A stretch of DNA of 64,000 nt from AV80 sp035536995 (GTDB lineage: Bacteria; Verrucomicrobiota; Verrucomicrobiia; Chthoniobacterales; UBA10450), in assembly GCA_035536995.1 (NCBI GenBank), contig DATLNB010000011.1, positions 19,519-83,518 of the forward strand, written 5' to 3'. Under the pieces are notes generated by a model, which was not told the origin of the DNA, did not search any database, and worked only from the letters and a program-made list of their open reading frames with translations. The stretch's first letter is position 1; every line of letters starts with the position of its first letter. This document shows positions 1 to 7,054 of the stretch, piece after piece. A program made the position numbers and the translations under genes.

Positions 1-71
1 TGCGCGCGTTCCGGGCCCGGCAAAAGATGAAGCAACAATTTTTGAGACTTAGGACCGTGGAAAGAGCATGA
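1..71 (+). CDS. ECF-type sigma factor, 3' end only (partial)
   Basis: Only the last 22 codons are in the window, read from position 3 to the TGA at 69-71. The tail reads RAFRARQKMKQQFLRL, the kind of basic helix that closes region 4 of ECF sigma factors (compare the usual 'SRLHRARKxLR'). The stop overlaps the next start codon as ATGA (68-71), so the downstream membrane protein is translationally coupled, which is the standard sigma/anti-sigma arrangement. The call rests on this short tail and on context. The start and the DNA-binding regions lie outside the window. Confidence 0.5.
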   Translation, partial: RAFRARQKMKQQFLRLRTVERA

Positions 72-379
72 AAAACGACGAGTTACATCGCCTTCTGCGC
101 TCCGCGGCCAAGGCACCGGAAGAACCGGTGGGCGAACCGCCTTTTGGGTTCGAGACTCGGGTCGTCGCCTCGTGGCGATCAGGCGCGGCTGAACCCGGCG
201 ACGACATCGCGGAAATCACCCGTTTCCTCCGCCGGACCGGCGCGATCGGCCTTGCCGTCGTGGTCCTGGCCGGGGCTGCCGCGTATCGCCAGTTCAGCGA
301 TGGAGCTCTGCTCGCCGGGCCCCAAACCAATGAATACGCGATCGTCGATTCAACGATCCAGACGGAGATCGGAGAATGA
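68..379 (+). CDS. Small single-pass membrane protein, probable anti-sigma factor
   Basis: A protein of 103 residues with an N-terminal hydrophilic part (about 1-52) rich in charged residues, one membrane segment (about residues 56-71, GAIGLAVVVLAGAAAY) and a short outer tail. It starts inside the ATGA overlap with the upstream sigma-like gene and ends in another ATGA overlap with the Spy-like gene at 376. Size, topology and coupling fit a membrane anti-sigma factor. No HCC zinc-binding anti-sigma motif is present, so the role is inferred from position. It could also be a structural partner of the next gene product. Confidence 0.5.
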   Translation: MKNDELHRLLRSAAKAPEEPVGEPPFGFETRVVASWRSGAAEPGDDIAEITRFLRRTGAIGLAVVVLAGAAAYRQFSDGALLAGPQTNEYAIVDSTIQTEIGE

Positions 380-804
380 ACGGCGCGCTGAAATGGAAGC
401 TGGCGGTCGCCTTCATCATCGTCTTCGCGGCCGGAGTCGCGACCGGCGCGATGTTCGGCGCGTTTCATCTGCGTCGCCATATCGTGCTCGGGCCACCGCA
501 TTCCGGCGACGTCGGTGACCGGATGAAAGAACATTTCCGGCGCGCCCTGGATTTGACACCGGATCAGCAAACCAAGATCCAGCCGATCCTCGAAGCAACT
601 TCGGCCAAGCTCGAGACGATCCGCGTGGAAACGGCCGAACGCGTCCGCACAGTCATGGAAGATTCGAAACGCGAAGTCTCGCCGATGCTTTCGCCGGAAC
701 AGCAAAAGAAGCTGGAGAAACTGGAGGCGCACCATCGCAAAGTGATGTTGCACCACGGCTTCGGGCCGCATCCGAAACACCCCCACCCGCCTCCTCCGCC
801 GTGA
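376..804 (+). CDS. Spy/CpxP-like LTxxQ periplasmic protein with His/Pro-rich tail
   Basis: A protein of 142 residues. A hydrophobic N-terminal segment (about residues 7-28) is a signal anchor or signal peptide. The rest is a mostly helical, charged domain with two LTxxQ-type motifs, LTPDQQTKI and LSPEQQKKL, characteristic of the Spy/CpxP/ZraP family of periplasmic chaperones and metal or stress sensors. The C-terminus is rich in His and Pro (HHGFGPHPKHPHPPPPP), which suggests metal binding. It is coupled by ATGA to the probable anti-sigma gene. A cell-envelope stress or metal-response operon (sigma, anti-sigma, sensor chaperone) is the simplest reading. The function of the tail is inferred. 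Confidence 0.65.
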   Translation: MNGALKWKLAVAFIIVFAAGVATGAMFGAFHLRRHIVLGPPHSGDVGDRMKEHFRRALDLTPDQQTKIQPILEATSAKLETIRVETAERVRTVMEDSKREVSPMLSPEQQKKLEKLEAHHRKVMLHHGFGPHPKHPHPPPPP

Positions 805-837
805 CGCTCATGATCTCCCGAGTCGGCGAGCGAAAGA

Positions 838-951
838 GCATGATCAGGATCAGGATCATGAACAAGAGTAAGCCAGCCCGGCGGGGCGTCTGACACAGAC
901 GCCCTACAAAAACGGCTCCGTGAAGATTGCAGGCCGTCTCTGTGAGACGGC
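838..951. repeat. Intergenic dispersed repeats with two hairpins after the sigma/Spy operon
   Basis: The gap holds a run of GATCAGGATCAGGATCATG (about 843-861), similar to repeats near 57150-57250 and 63570-63650. It then has two perfect 8-bp-stem hairpins: GGCGTCTG/CAGACGCC at 885-903 and GCCGTCTC/GAGACGGC at 933-951. The first belongs to a family seen again at 49419-49476 and, decayed, near 28075-28095. The hairpins follow the Spy-like gene and precede mlaE, so they may end transcription, though no U-tract follows. Confidence 0.55.
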
Positions 952-1012
952 ATCTTGCACTTTCTAATCTGGAAATCATTCAAACCGCGGTGCTAACCTC
1001 AGTGCCCGCGCC

Positions 1013-1750
1013 TTGAAAAACTTTCTCCGGCTCAACGCGAGCCTGCTTTACTGGGTCTTCGTCGCGCCATTCAAAGGCCAGCTCTTCAAGATCCCGCCGA
1101 TCTTTCGCCAGATGGTCTTCATTGGGGTCCGGGCCACGCCCATGGTCGCGCTGACTGCGTTCAGCATCGGAGTCACCCTGGCGATGCAGGCCGCGCATTC
1201 CCTTCAGCAACTCGGCGCGGAGATCTACGTGCCCGACCTGGTCATGGTTAGCCTCCTGCGCGAAATGGGCCCGGTCCTCATCGCTGTCATCGTCATAGGG
1301 CGGAGCGGTTCCGCCGTGGCGGCCGAGCTCGGCACGATGAAGGTCTCGGAGGAAATCGAAGCGCTCGAAGTCATGGCGATCAATCCGATCAGCTACCTGA
1401 TCGTGCCGCGCTTCATCGCGATGTTGATCATGTTGCCGGCGTTGACCGTTCTCGGCAATTACATCGGCGTGTTCGGCGGCTGGGCGGTCTGCTATTTCGC
1501 ACTCGACCTGACGACCGCCGGTTTCATCATGCGCGCCCTGGAGAGCGCAAACGCCTGGGACCTGTATTCCGGTATCATCAAGAGCGTGGTTTTTGCCTGG
1601 ATCATCATCACGATCGCCTGCAACGCCGGCCTCCACGTCGAGGGCGGCGCGGAAGGCGTCGGCCAGGCCACGACCGCCGCTGTGGTGCAGTCGCTCCTCG
1701 CAATGCTGGTGAGCAACGCGGTGCTCACGGCTCTGTTCTTTTTCAAATGA
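1013..1750 (+). CDS. mlaE: MlaE-family ABC transporter permease
   Basis: A permease of 245 residues for the MCE/Mla phospholipid transport system of the inner membrane. The family hallmark is visible at about residues 84-125: REMGPVL, then GRSGSAVAAELGTMKVSEE and IEALEVM. Several long hydrophobic segments follow (about 130-170, 190-215, 220-245). The start is a TTG at 1013; I see no better in-frame ATG or GTG, so the start is the least certain part. It heads an operon with mlaF and mlaD, which together make the permease, ATPase and membrane-anchored MCE subunit. No MlaB or MlaC is seen nearby. Confidence 0.9.
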   Translation: MKNFLRLNASLLYWVFVAPFKGQLFKIPPIFRQMVFIGVRATPMVALTAFSIGVTLAMQAAHSLQQLGAEIYVPDLVMVSLLREMGPVLIAVIVIGRSGSAVAAELGTMKVSEEIEALEVMAINPISYLIVPRFIAMLIMLPALTVLGNYIGVFGGWAVCYFALDLTTAGFIMRALESANAWDLYSGIIKSVVFAWIIITIACNAGLHVEGGAEGVGQATTAAVVQSLLAMLVSNAVLTALFFFK

Positions 1751-1757
1751 GGGGCAA

Positions 1758-1801
1758 AAAATGACGAATGACGAATGACCAATGACGAAGGAATGACGAA
1801 G
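1758..1801 (+). repeat. Left arm of a 44-bp perfect inverted repeat
   Basis: The arm is built of GACGAATGAC-type words (ATGACGAATGACGAATGACC at 1761-1780). Its exact reverse complement occupies 2240-2283, on the other side of the four-helix-bundle gene. I aligned the two arms base by base: they match over 44 bp, from the A-tract outward of 1760 to the G at 1801. The gene's start codons (1775 or 1793) lie inside this arm. Confidence 0.9.
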
Positions 1802-2224
1802 GCCGGAAACGCTGGAGAGACCGAGGATCGTTTTTGGTCGGATGGCGGTGGTTCTGTCGTCCGTGAAGAACCAGAGGCGAAACGTGTCTACGATTTGGAA
1901 GAGCGCACGGCGCGGTTCGGTGAGGCGGTGATTGATTTTGCGAAGACGATCCCGCAAAACGGGGTCACGAACCGAATCATCACGCAACTCGTTGGCGCGG
2001 GAACTAGCGTTGGCGCCAACTATGTAGAAGCCGATGATGCTGTCTCGAAAAAGGAGTTCCTGAAAAACATCGGCACCTGCCAAAAGGAAGCGCGAGAAAC
2101 AAAGCATTTCCTCCGCATGGTCGTGCGCGCCGTGCCCGAGCTTAAACCAGACGCGCGAAAACTCTGGCTTGAAGCTAAAGAGCTTCACCTAATTTTCTCT
2201 AAAATTCGGAGGAGCGGAAAGTGA
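1775..2224 (+). CDS. Four helix bundle protein (S23/IVS-like, TIGR02436 type)
   Basis: The protein has 149 residues if started at 1775, or 143 if started at the second in-repeat ATG at 1793. It carries the family core: YDLEERTARFGEAVIDFAK, then ITQLVGAGTSVGANYVEAD, SKKEFLKNIGTCQKEARET and KLWLEAKELHLIFSKI. This family is known from intervening sequences of 23S rRNA genes and is related to Avd, the accessory protein of diversity-generating retroelements. Its molecular job is not established. Here it splits mlaE from mlaF and is flanked by a perfect 44-bp inverted repeat, so it looks like an inserted unit and not part of the Mla system. Its N-terminus is repeat-derived. Confidence 0.88.
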   Translation: MTNDEGMTKAGNAGETEDRFWSDGGGSVVREEPEAKRVYDLEERTARFGEAVIDFAKTIPQNGVTNRIITQLVGAGTSVGANYVEADDAVSKKEFLKNIGTCQKEARETKHFLRMVVRAVPELKPDARKLWLEAKELHLIFSKIRRSGK

Positions 2225-2239
2225 TTCTCGTCATTCGAG

Positions 2240-2283
2240 CTTCGTCATTCCTTCGTCATTGGTCATTCGTCATTCGTCATTTT
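2240..2283 (-). repeat. Right arm of the 44-bp inverted repeat
   Basis: Exact reverse complement of 1758-1801. It ends 5 bp before the ATG of mlaF (2289), so the unit abuts the mlaF translation start. No target-site duplication is obvious next to the arms. Confidence 0.9.
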
Positions 2284-2288
2284 CCGTC

Positions 2289-3134
2289 ATGCCTAACCCG
2301 GTCGTAGAAGTCTCCAACCTCCTCCGCCGCTTCGGCGACCGGACGGTCATCGACAACCTTTCCTTCACTATTCAGCGCGGCGAGACCCTCGTGATCATGG
2401 GCGGGAGCGGTTGCGGGAAAAGCACCCTGCTCCGTCACATCATCGGAGTGATGAAGCCGAACTCAGGCTCCATAAAAATCTTCGACGATGAGATCACGAG
2501 CATGAACGACCGCGAGATCGCGAACGTTCGCCGCCGGTTTGGAATGCTCTTTCAGTCCGGCGCCCTCCTCGCTTCGCTCACGGTCGGAGAGAATGTCGCG
2601 CTCCCGCTTTTGCAACACACCGATTTTTCTCCGGCTGAAGTAGAGGAGCGGGTGAACCACAAACTCCAGCTGGTGGGGTTGAGCGGTTTTAACAATCTCA
2701 AGCCGGCCGAGATCAGCGGCGGGATGCGGAAACGGGTCGGGCTGGCCCGCGCTCTCGCCCTGGATCCGGAGCTCCTCTTCAGCGATGAGCCCACCTCGGG
2801 GCTCGACCCCATCATGACTGCGGTGGTAGATAAGCTCACCCTCGAGCTGACCCAGGGCGAAGGCATGACCGCAGTGGTCGTGACCCACGACATGACGAGC
2901 GCGTTCCGCATCGCCACCCGCATGATTATGCTCGGACGCGGGCGAATTCTCGCTCAAGGTACTCCGGACGAAATCCGGACCCACCCCGATCCCGAAGTGC
3001 AGCAATTCATCAATGGCGAACCCGACGGACCGATGCCCTTGAATCTCTCAAAGGACGACCACGCCGATCATCAGCACGTCAAGGCCCGCCCCCTCGTCTC
3101 GGCCCGGAAACGCTTTCATCAGAAGATGCCATGA
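2289..3134 (+). CDS. mlaF: MlaF-family ABC transporter ATPase
   Basis: A cytoplasmic ATPase of 281 residues that powers MCE/Mla lipid transport. It has a Walker A motif GGSGCGKST (about residues 38-46), signature ISGGMRKRVGLARAL, Walker B LLFSDEPTSGLDP and the H-switch VVVTHD. I chose the ATG at 2289 (MPNPVVEV...), because an upstream in-frame start at 2259 would only add residues encoded by the inverted repeat. The C-terminus extends about 25 residues past the usual domain, with a His/Asp-rich stretch (DDHADHQHVK). Its stop overlaps mlaD as ATGA (3131-3134). Confidence 0.93.
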   Translation: MPNPVVEVSNLLRRFGDRTVIDNLSFTIQRGETLVIMGGSGCGKSTLLRHIIGVMKPNSGSIKIFDDEITSMNDREIANVRRRFGMLFQSGALLASLTVGENVALPLLQHTDFSPAEVEERVNHKLQLVGLSGFNNLKPAEISGGMRKRVGLARALALDPELLFSDEPTSGLDPIMTAVVDKLTLELTQGEGMTAVVVTHDMTSAFRIATRMIMLGRGRILAQGTPDEIRTHPDPEVQQFINGEPDGPMPLNLSKDDHADHQHVKARPLVSARKRFHQKMP

Positions 3135-4033
3135 AACGAAATCTGTCCGATTACGCCGTCGCGATCTCAGTCATTCTCTCCAGTGCAGTCCTTTTGGCGG
3201 CGCTCACAATCGCGCTGTCGGGCTATCGGTTGAAGAAACCAACCCGGACCTTGCAGATCGACTACGAGGACGTGACCGGGATCAAGTTGCATTCCGAAGT
3301 CCGTTATGCCGGTGCGCCGGCCGGTCGTGTGATCGAGATGCGACACCTCAGCGGCGAACAGCGCGAGTCCTCAACGAACAAACGAAACGCTGTCCGCGTG
3401 ACCGTAAGCCTGAATGACAATGTCCCTCCGCTGCCGGCTGATATCACCGCGACCTTGAGCGCGGATACTCTGCTTGCGCCGAAGTTTGTCGCCCTGTCGG
3501 CGGGCACGCCGGGCGGGGACACCCTGGCGAACAACGCGACCATTGAAGGCCACCCGGCTTATGGGATCGAGCAGATCACCGCCGCCGCCGGACCGCTCTT
3601 CGAGAACGCGAACAAGCTGATGGATTCGCTGAGCGCGACCGTTGCCAATGTCGATACCACTGTAACCAGTGTCCGAAACGATCTCGGCAGCTTCATGCCG
3701 AAGTTCGCGCCGCTTCTCGACGTCGCGAGGATCGACCTCGAAGAACTCCAACGCATCATCAAGGGGCTCGATGACGTCGAGAAGAATGCGAACTTGGTCT
3801 TCGAGAATGCCGGGAAGTTCATGGGAAACACCGACCGGCAGATCCAGGAACAGATGAAGGAGCTGCGGGTGATTTTGCTGAACCTGAAAGTGGTCAGCAC
3901 GCACGCAAAAGCGATCACCGAGTCGTTAGGCGAAAAGCCGAGCCGCATCATTTTTAGCGGAAAAGGAAACAAGCTCACGCCCGAGTCGGAGATTCTGAAG
4001 AGCAAGGAACCGGTCCCGGCGAAAAAGCCGTAG
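3131..4033 (+). CDS. mlaD: MlaD/MCE-domain protein
   Basis: A protein of 300 residues. One N-terminal membrane anchor (about residues 9-30) is followed by a single MCE domain (about 38-140) with the typical TLQIDYEDVTGIKLHSEVRYAG and AGRV pattern, then a long helical region (about 150-265) and a polar tail ending near KEPVPAKKP. MCE proteins form the periplasmic lipid-binding ring of Mla-type transporters, and the long C-terminal helices often form a tunnel or bridge. It is coupled to mlaF by a 4-bp overlap. Substrate direction (import or export of phospholipid) cannot be told from sequence. Confidence 0.88.
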   Translation: MKRNLSDYAVAISVILSSAVLLAALTIALSGYRLKKPTRTLQIDYEDVTGIKLHSEVRYAGAPAGRVIEMRHLSGEQRESSTNKRNAVRVTVSLNDNVPPLPADITATLSADTLLAPKFVALSAGTPGGDTLANNATIEGHPAYGIEQITAAAGPLFENANKLMDSLSATVANVDTTVTSVRNDLGSFMPKFAPLLDVARIDLEELQRIIKGLDDVEKNANLVFENAGKFMGNTDRQIQEQMKELRVILLNLKVVSTHAKAITESLGEKPSRIIFSGKGNKLTPESEILKSKEPVPAKKP

Positions 4034-4603
4034 GGAGAAGTGGTAGGTGCAGTACGCGCGTCGGGATCGATGGGCGCCGGGCAGCCACAGTGCCAGAGGC
4101 ACGTCGGAATAAAGCGCGGAGTAAAGCGAAGCGGAACTCCGGGTTAACCGCAGAACAAGGCTCGGAACCCCAGAACGGGGTGACGGAATTCCGGCGGCGC
4201 TCGGCATCCGTGACCGAATCGCCGGGTTCCGTCGCCCTTTCAGGGCTTTGACCGTTACACGTCAGCTACCCGGACTTTTCGCTATCGCTCCAGTCCGGGC
4301 TTTATTCCCTCGCGCCTCCGGCGCTGCGACTACGCCGCGTCAGCCTCTCCGTGCGCTACCCATTGGGGAGCCGCCAGTGCAGCAGGCACGCCGGGACTAA
4401 AGCGCGGACTGGGGCAAAGCGAATTCCGGATCGACCGCGCCCGGACAACCGCCAGTGCCGGAGGCACGCCGGAATAAAGCGCGGAGTGGAGCGAAGCGGA
4501 ACTCCGGGTGAACCCCACAAACAAGCAAAAGCCTGTAAGGGCGGCGGAACCCTCTACGGCCCAACGTTACATCTGACCGAACGGGCTGGAACGAATTGCT
4601 TCG
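4034..4603. repeat. 570-bp non-coding region with three degenerate copies of a ~60-bp repeat
   Basis: No credible gene. A unit that begins near GCCAGTGCCGGAGGCACG and runs through GGAATAAAGCGCGGAGT to AAGCGGAACTCCGGGT occurs at about 4089-4150, 4371-4435 (most diverged) and 4449-4511. Between them is low-constraint sequence with CCGGCGCTGCGACTACG-type words. ORFs read from here are compositional shadows. The stretch lies between mlaD and an unrelated gene. Confidence 0.6.
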
Positions 4604-5275
4604 GTGAGCAAAGAAGCTACGTCCGGGGCAATTCGCTGCCGCCGAAAGTTCCTCCGTTTTTTCAAAAAAGGATTTCGAGACGAGACCTATCTGGCCTGGG
4701 AGCGCGACTACAAGCGGGAGACGCACCAGCGTTGGGAAGAGGCGTTGAATCGTGAAGAGTTTCGACGCCTTCTCGATGAGGGTGAATACGCCGAAATCGC
4801 CGCGCGCGCCGTCCGAACCGAACAGCGCTCACGTCACAGCATGATTTTCTCTTTCGAGAAGATGGCGCTTCGCGACGCAGTCAAATCGGCGGTCGGTGCG
4901 CGCGCCTTCGCTACCGGTCTCTACGATTTTCTCCATGGTTCCGGGAGTGACGAAACACGATTTGAGCGCTGGTGCGAAGCGGTATCGGGCTTGCCGCGAC
5001 GGCAGACCCGGGTGTTGACCTGGCCGCTGGTGACCGTGTTCTCGTTCATTGCCCAACCGGAGAAGCACATTTTCCTGAAACCGAACGTGACGAAGATTGC
5101 GGCGGAGAAATACGGCTTCGACTTCCCGTACCAGTCGAAGCCGAACTGGGACACCTATAAGAGCCTGCTCGAGTTCGCCGCGCAGGTTCGGCAGGATAAC
5201 CGCGATCTGAAGCCGCGCGACATGATCGACCTGCAATCCTTTATCTGGGTCCAGGGCTCGGATGAGTATGCGTAG
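4604..5275 (+). CDS. Conserved-looking protein of unknown function
   Basis: A protein of 223 residues that I do not recognise as a named family. It is soluble, with no signal peptide or membrane segment. It is very charged at the N-terminus (residues 10-60, Arg/Glu/Lys-rich helices) and has a well-ordered-looking middle and C-terminal half with many aromatic residues (WPLVTVFSFIAQPEKHIFLKP, KYGFDF, DMIDLQSFIWVQG). The start is a GTG at 4604 and no clear ribosome-binding site is seen. A stop-free 223-codon frame with protein-like composition supports a real gene. It stands alone between a repeat region and a convergent gene. Confidence 0.65.
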   Translation: MSKEATSGAIRCRRKFLRFFKKGFRDETYLAWERDYKRETHQRWEEALNREEFRRLLDEGEYAEIAARAVRTEQRSRHSMIFSFEKMALRDAVKSAVGARAFATGLYDFLHGSGSDETRFERWCEAVSGLPRRQTRVLTWPLVTVFSFIAQPEKHIFLKPNVTKIAAEKYGFDFPYQSKPNWDTYKSLLEFAAQVRQDNRDLKPRDMIDLQSFIWVQGSDEYA

Positions 5276-5352
5276 TCGCACCATGTCTCTGTAGCCGCTT
5301 CGCTGTGCGAAGCGCATCCGTGGCGAACGCGGCGCCGCTTGCGATCAAGGAG

Positions 5353-5396
5353 CGGCGGTTTCCAAACCGCCGAAGAGGGCGATTTGGAAATCGCCC
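5353..5396. terminator. Two adjacent hairpins between convergent genes
   Basis: CGGCGGTTT/AAACCGCCG at 5353-5372 and GGGCGATTT/AAATCGCCC at 5377-5396 form two near-perfect short hairpins. They lie between the plus-strand gene ending at 5275 and the minus-strand gene ending at 5454. This suits a bidirectional terminator or a dispersed repeat; no strong T-tract follows. Confidence 0.45.
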
Positions 5397-5453
5397 CTCC
5401 TTGTGAAGAGACGACGAGTTCCGCTCCGCTGTGTGAAGCTACCGGCTGGAGAA

Positions 5454-6974
5454 TCAGGCACGTCTCACGACTGACGGCTGTGGGACACCGGACGAATCGA
5501 GGGCATAAGCATACGCTTCTTTCATCCCGAGATTGGCGCTGTCGGTGTAAACCAGAAGGCGTTTCCCGTTCGTCCGCGTTTTCACGATGCCGTAATTCGA
5601 CCGGCTAAACCCGTAGAAGTTGCCGCGGGCTTTTTCTTTTTTTGTCTTGGGGTTGGCCAGCTTCGACACGCCCTCGACGTTGAAGAAAGCGACCAGCTCA
5701 GTTACAAAAACCAGCGGCTCCGGGACACGCGCCCACTTGCCGAGGGCTCCGACTAAAGTCGCGCGCGGATGGATGTAATCCTTCCGGGCGCTTTCGTCGC
5801 CGCTCGAAACGATGCTGACGATTGGCGAAACCGCCTGAAAGAACGCGCCCGAAAAATCGGCGGAGCCGTGGTGCGGCACTTTGAATACTTCCGACATCAG
5901 ATTGAGGCGGCCGGCATTGTGTTCGCGGGTGAGGAAACGGCTCGCCTCATCATTGAGATCGCCGCTGAACAGATAGCTGAATCCGCCATAGACGAGGCGG
6001 AACACAACCGAGTGGCCGTTGATCGTATGCGACGCGGAGAGGCCCCTAAATTCTTCTTCGCCCAGACTCAGGGATTCGTGTCCGATCCGCGGTCCTGTCG
6101 GCGGCTTTCCCAGAAAACGCAGCGCCGGTTTCCCGTCCACCTCCGTCGGCAGCGGCCCAAGCACCTCGATCCGCAGGTCCCCCGTGTTGAAAAACGCGAA
6201 GGCGTCGTTGTCGCCGATCTGCAAGCGCCGGAATTCGATCGGTGCGCGTTGATTGTAAGTCGCCAGTGCGCCCTTCCATGCCTTGAAGAACTTGTTCATC
6301 TCGCTGTCCGGGACGTTCAGCAGATGGTCTTCAAGCCCGGTGACGAAAACTTTCTTCCCAACTTTCTTGGTTGCGCCGAGCTGTTCGATTTCCGGGCGCG
6401 AGTCGGGCCGTTTCACGATCCCGTTGTGATAGTACCGCTTCGGCTGAATAAAAATCCGCTTCCGCGCGGTCTCGTTCCGCTCGGACTTGAGGATCTCGGG
6501 CAACCCGGCGAAGTGATCGGCGTCGCCGTGGGTGACGAGGATACAGGCGATCTCTTTCGGATTTTCGGCGGTGGTGCCGCGAAACCGGCCGGCCAGATAA
6601 CGGGCAAAAAGCTGGTTATCGCCGCCATCGATCAGGATCACTTTGCCGTCCGGCGACTCGATGACCGAGCCGTCGCCCTGCTGCACATCCACGCAATTGA
6701 CCTTCAGGACGTCGCTGTCCGCGCGCCGCCGGACGATGTCGGCGGCTTTGATTCCGGACGACTTCGAGGGCTCGATGAATCCGCTTTTTATGACGGGCAA
6801 CACACTGCCGTCCTTCTGCTGATTGAAATAGACGGTCTCGACCTCGAGGCCTGTCGCGGTTTGTTTCGTGACCTCCACTTCGTCGCCCCAGGCGAGGGTG
6901 CGGAGCAGTTTCTTGCGCCCGGGCTCAGCCCAGACATCGGCGAGATCGACGTTGATGACGGAGGGGCTGCTCAT
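5454..6974 (-). CDS. ComEC/Rec2-like metallo-beta-lactamase-fold protein with N-terminal SH3-like domain
   Basis: A protein of 506 residues. Residues about 5-70 resemble a bacterial SH3-like domain (VDLADVWAEPGRKKLLRTL, ending GFIEPS). From about 90 a metallo-hydrolase domain follows: VNCVDVQQGDGSVIESPDG, ILIDGG and the metal motif THGDADHFAG (H149, D151, D153, H154), later FSGDLND and KVPHHGSADFS. This matches the stand-alone relatives of the ComEC C-terminal nuclease-like domain. No signal peptide or membrane segment is seen, so it is probably cytosolic, and the substrate is unknown. It lies 80 bp downstream of the FAD/Fe-S oxidoreductase on the same strand and may be co-transcribed. Confidence 0.82.
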   Translation of the reverse strand: MSSPSVINVDLADVWAEPGRKKLLRTLAWGDEVEVTKQTATGLEVETVYFNQQKDGSVLPVIKSGFIEPSKSSGIKAADIVRRRADSDVLKVNCVDVQQGDGSVIESPDGKVILIDGGDNQLFARYLAGRFRGTTAENPKEIACILVTHGDADHFAGLPEILKSERNETARKRIFIQPKRYYHNGIVKRPDSRPEIEQLGATKKVGKKVFVTGLEDHLLNVPDSEMNKFFKAWKGALATYNQRAPIEFRRLQIGDNDAFAFFNTGDLRIEVLGPLPTEVDGKPALRFLGKPPTGPRIGHESLSLGEEEFRGLSASHTINGHSVVFRLVYGGFSYLFSGDLNDEASRFLTREHNAGRLNLMSEVFKVPHHGSADFSGAFFQAVSPIVSIVSSGDESARKDYIHPRATLVGALGKWARVPEPLVFVTELVAFFNVEGVSKLANPKTKKEKARGNFYGFSRSNYGIVKTRTNGKRLLVYTDSANLGMKEAYAYALDSSGVPQPSVVRRA

Positions 6975-7054
6975 GGGAGGCAGCCCAAGTTGTTAGCGAC
7001 TGGGTCCGCAAATGGCGAGCGAAATCCGGGGCGGGCACCGGGGGCTGGCGGGCG

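Noticed and set aside
980..2188. 402-codon minus-strand frame over mlaE and the four-helix-bundle gene
   Set aside because: It is antisense to two genes with strong family matches and has a composition (Asp, His, Arg-rich) typical of reverse-frame shadows.
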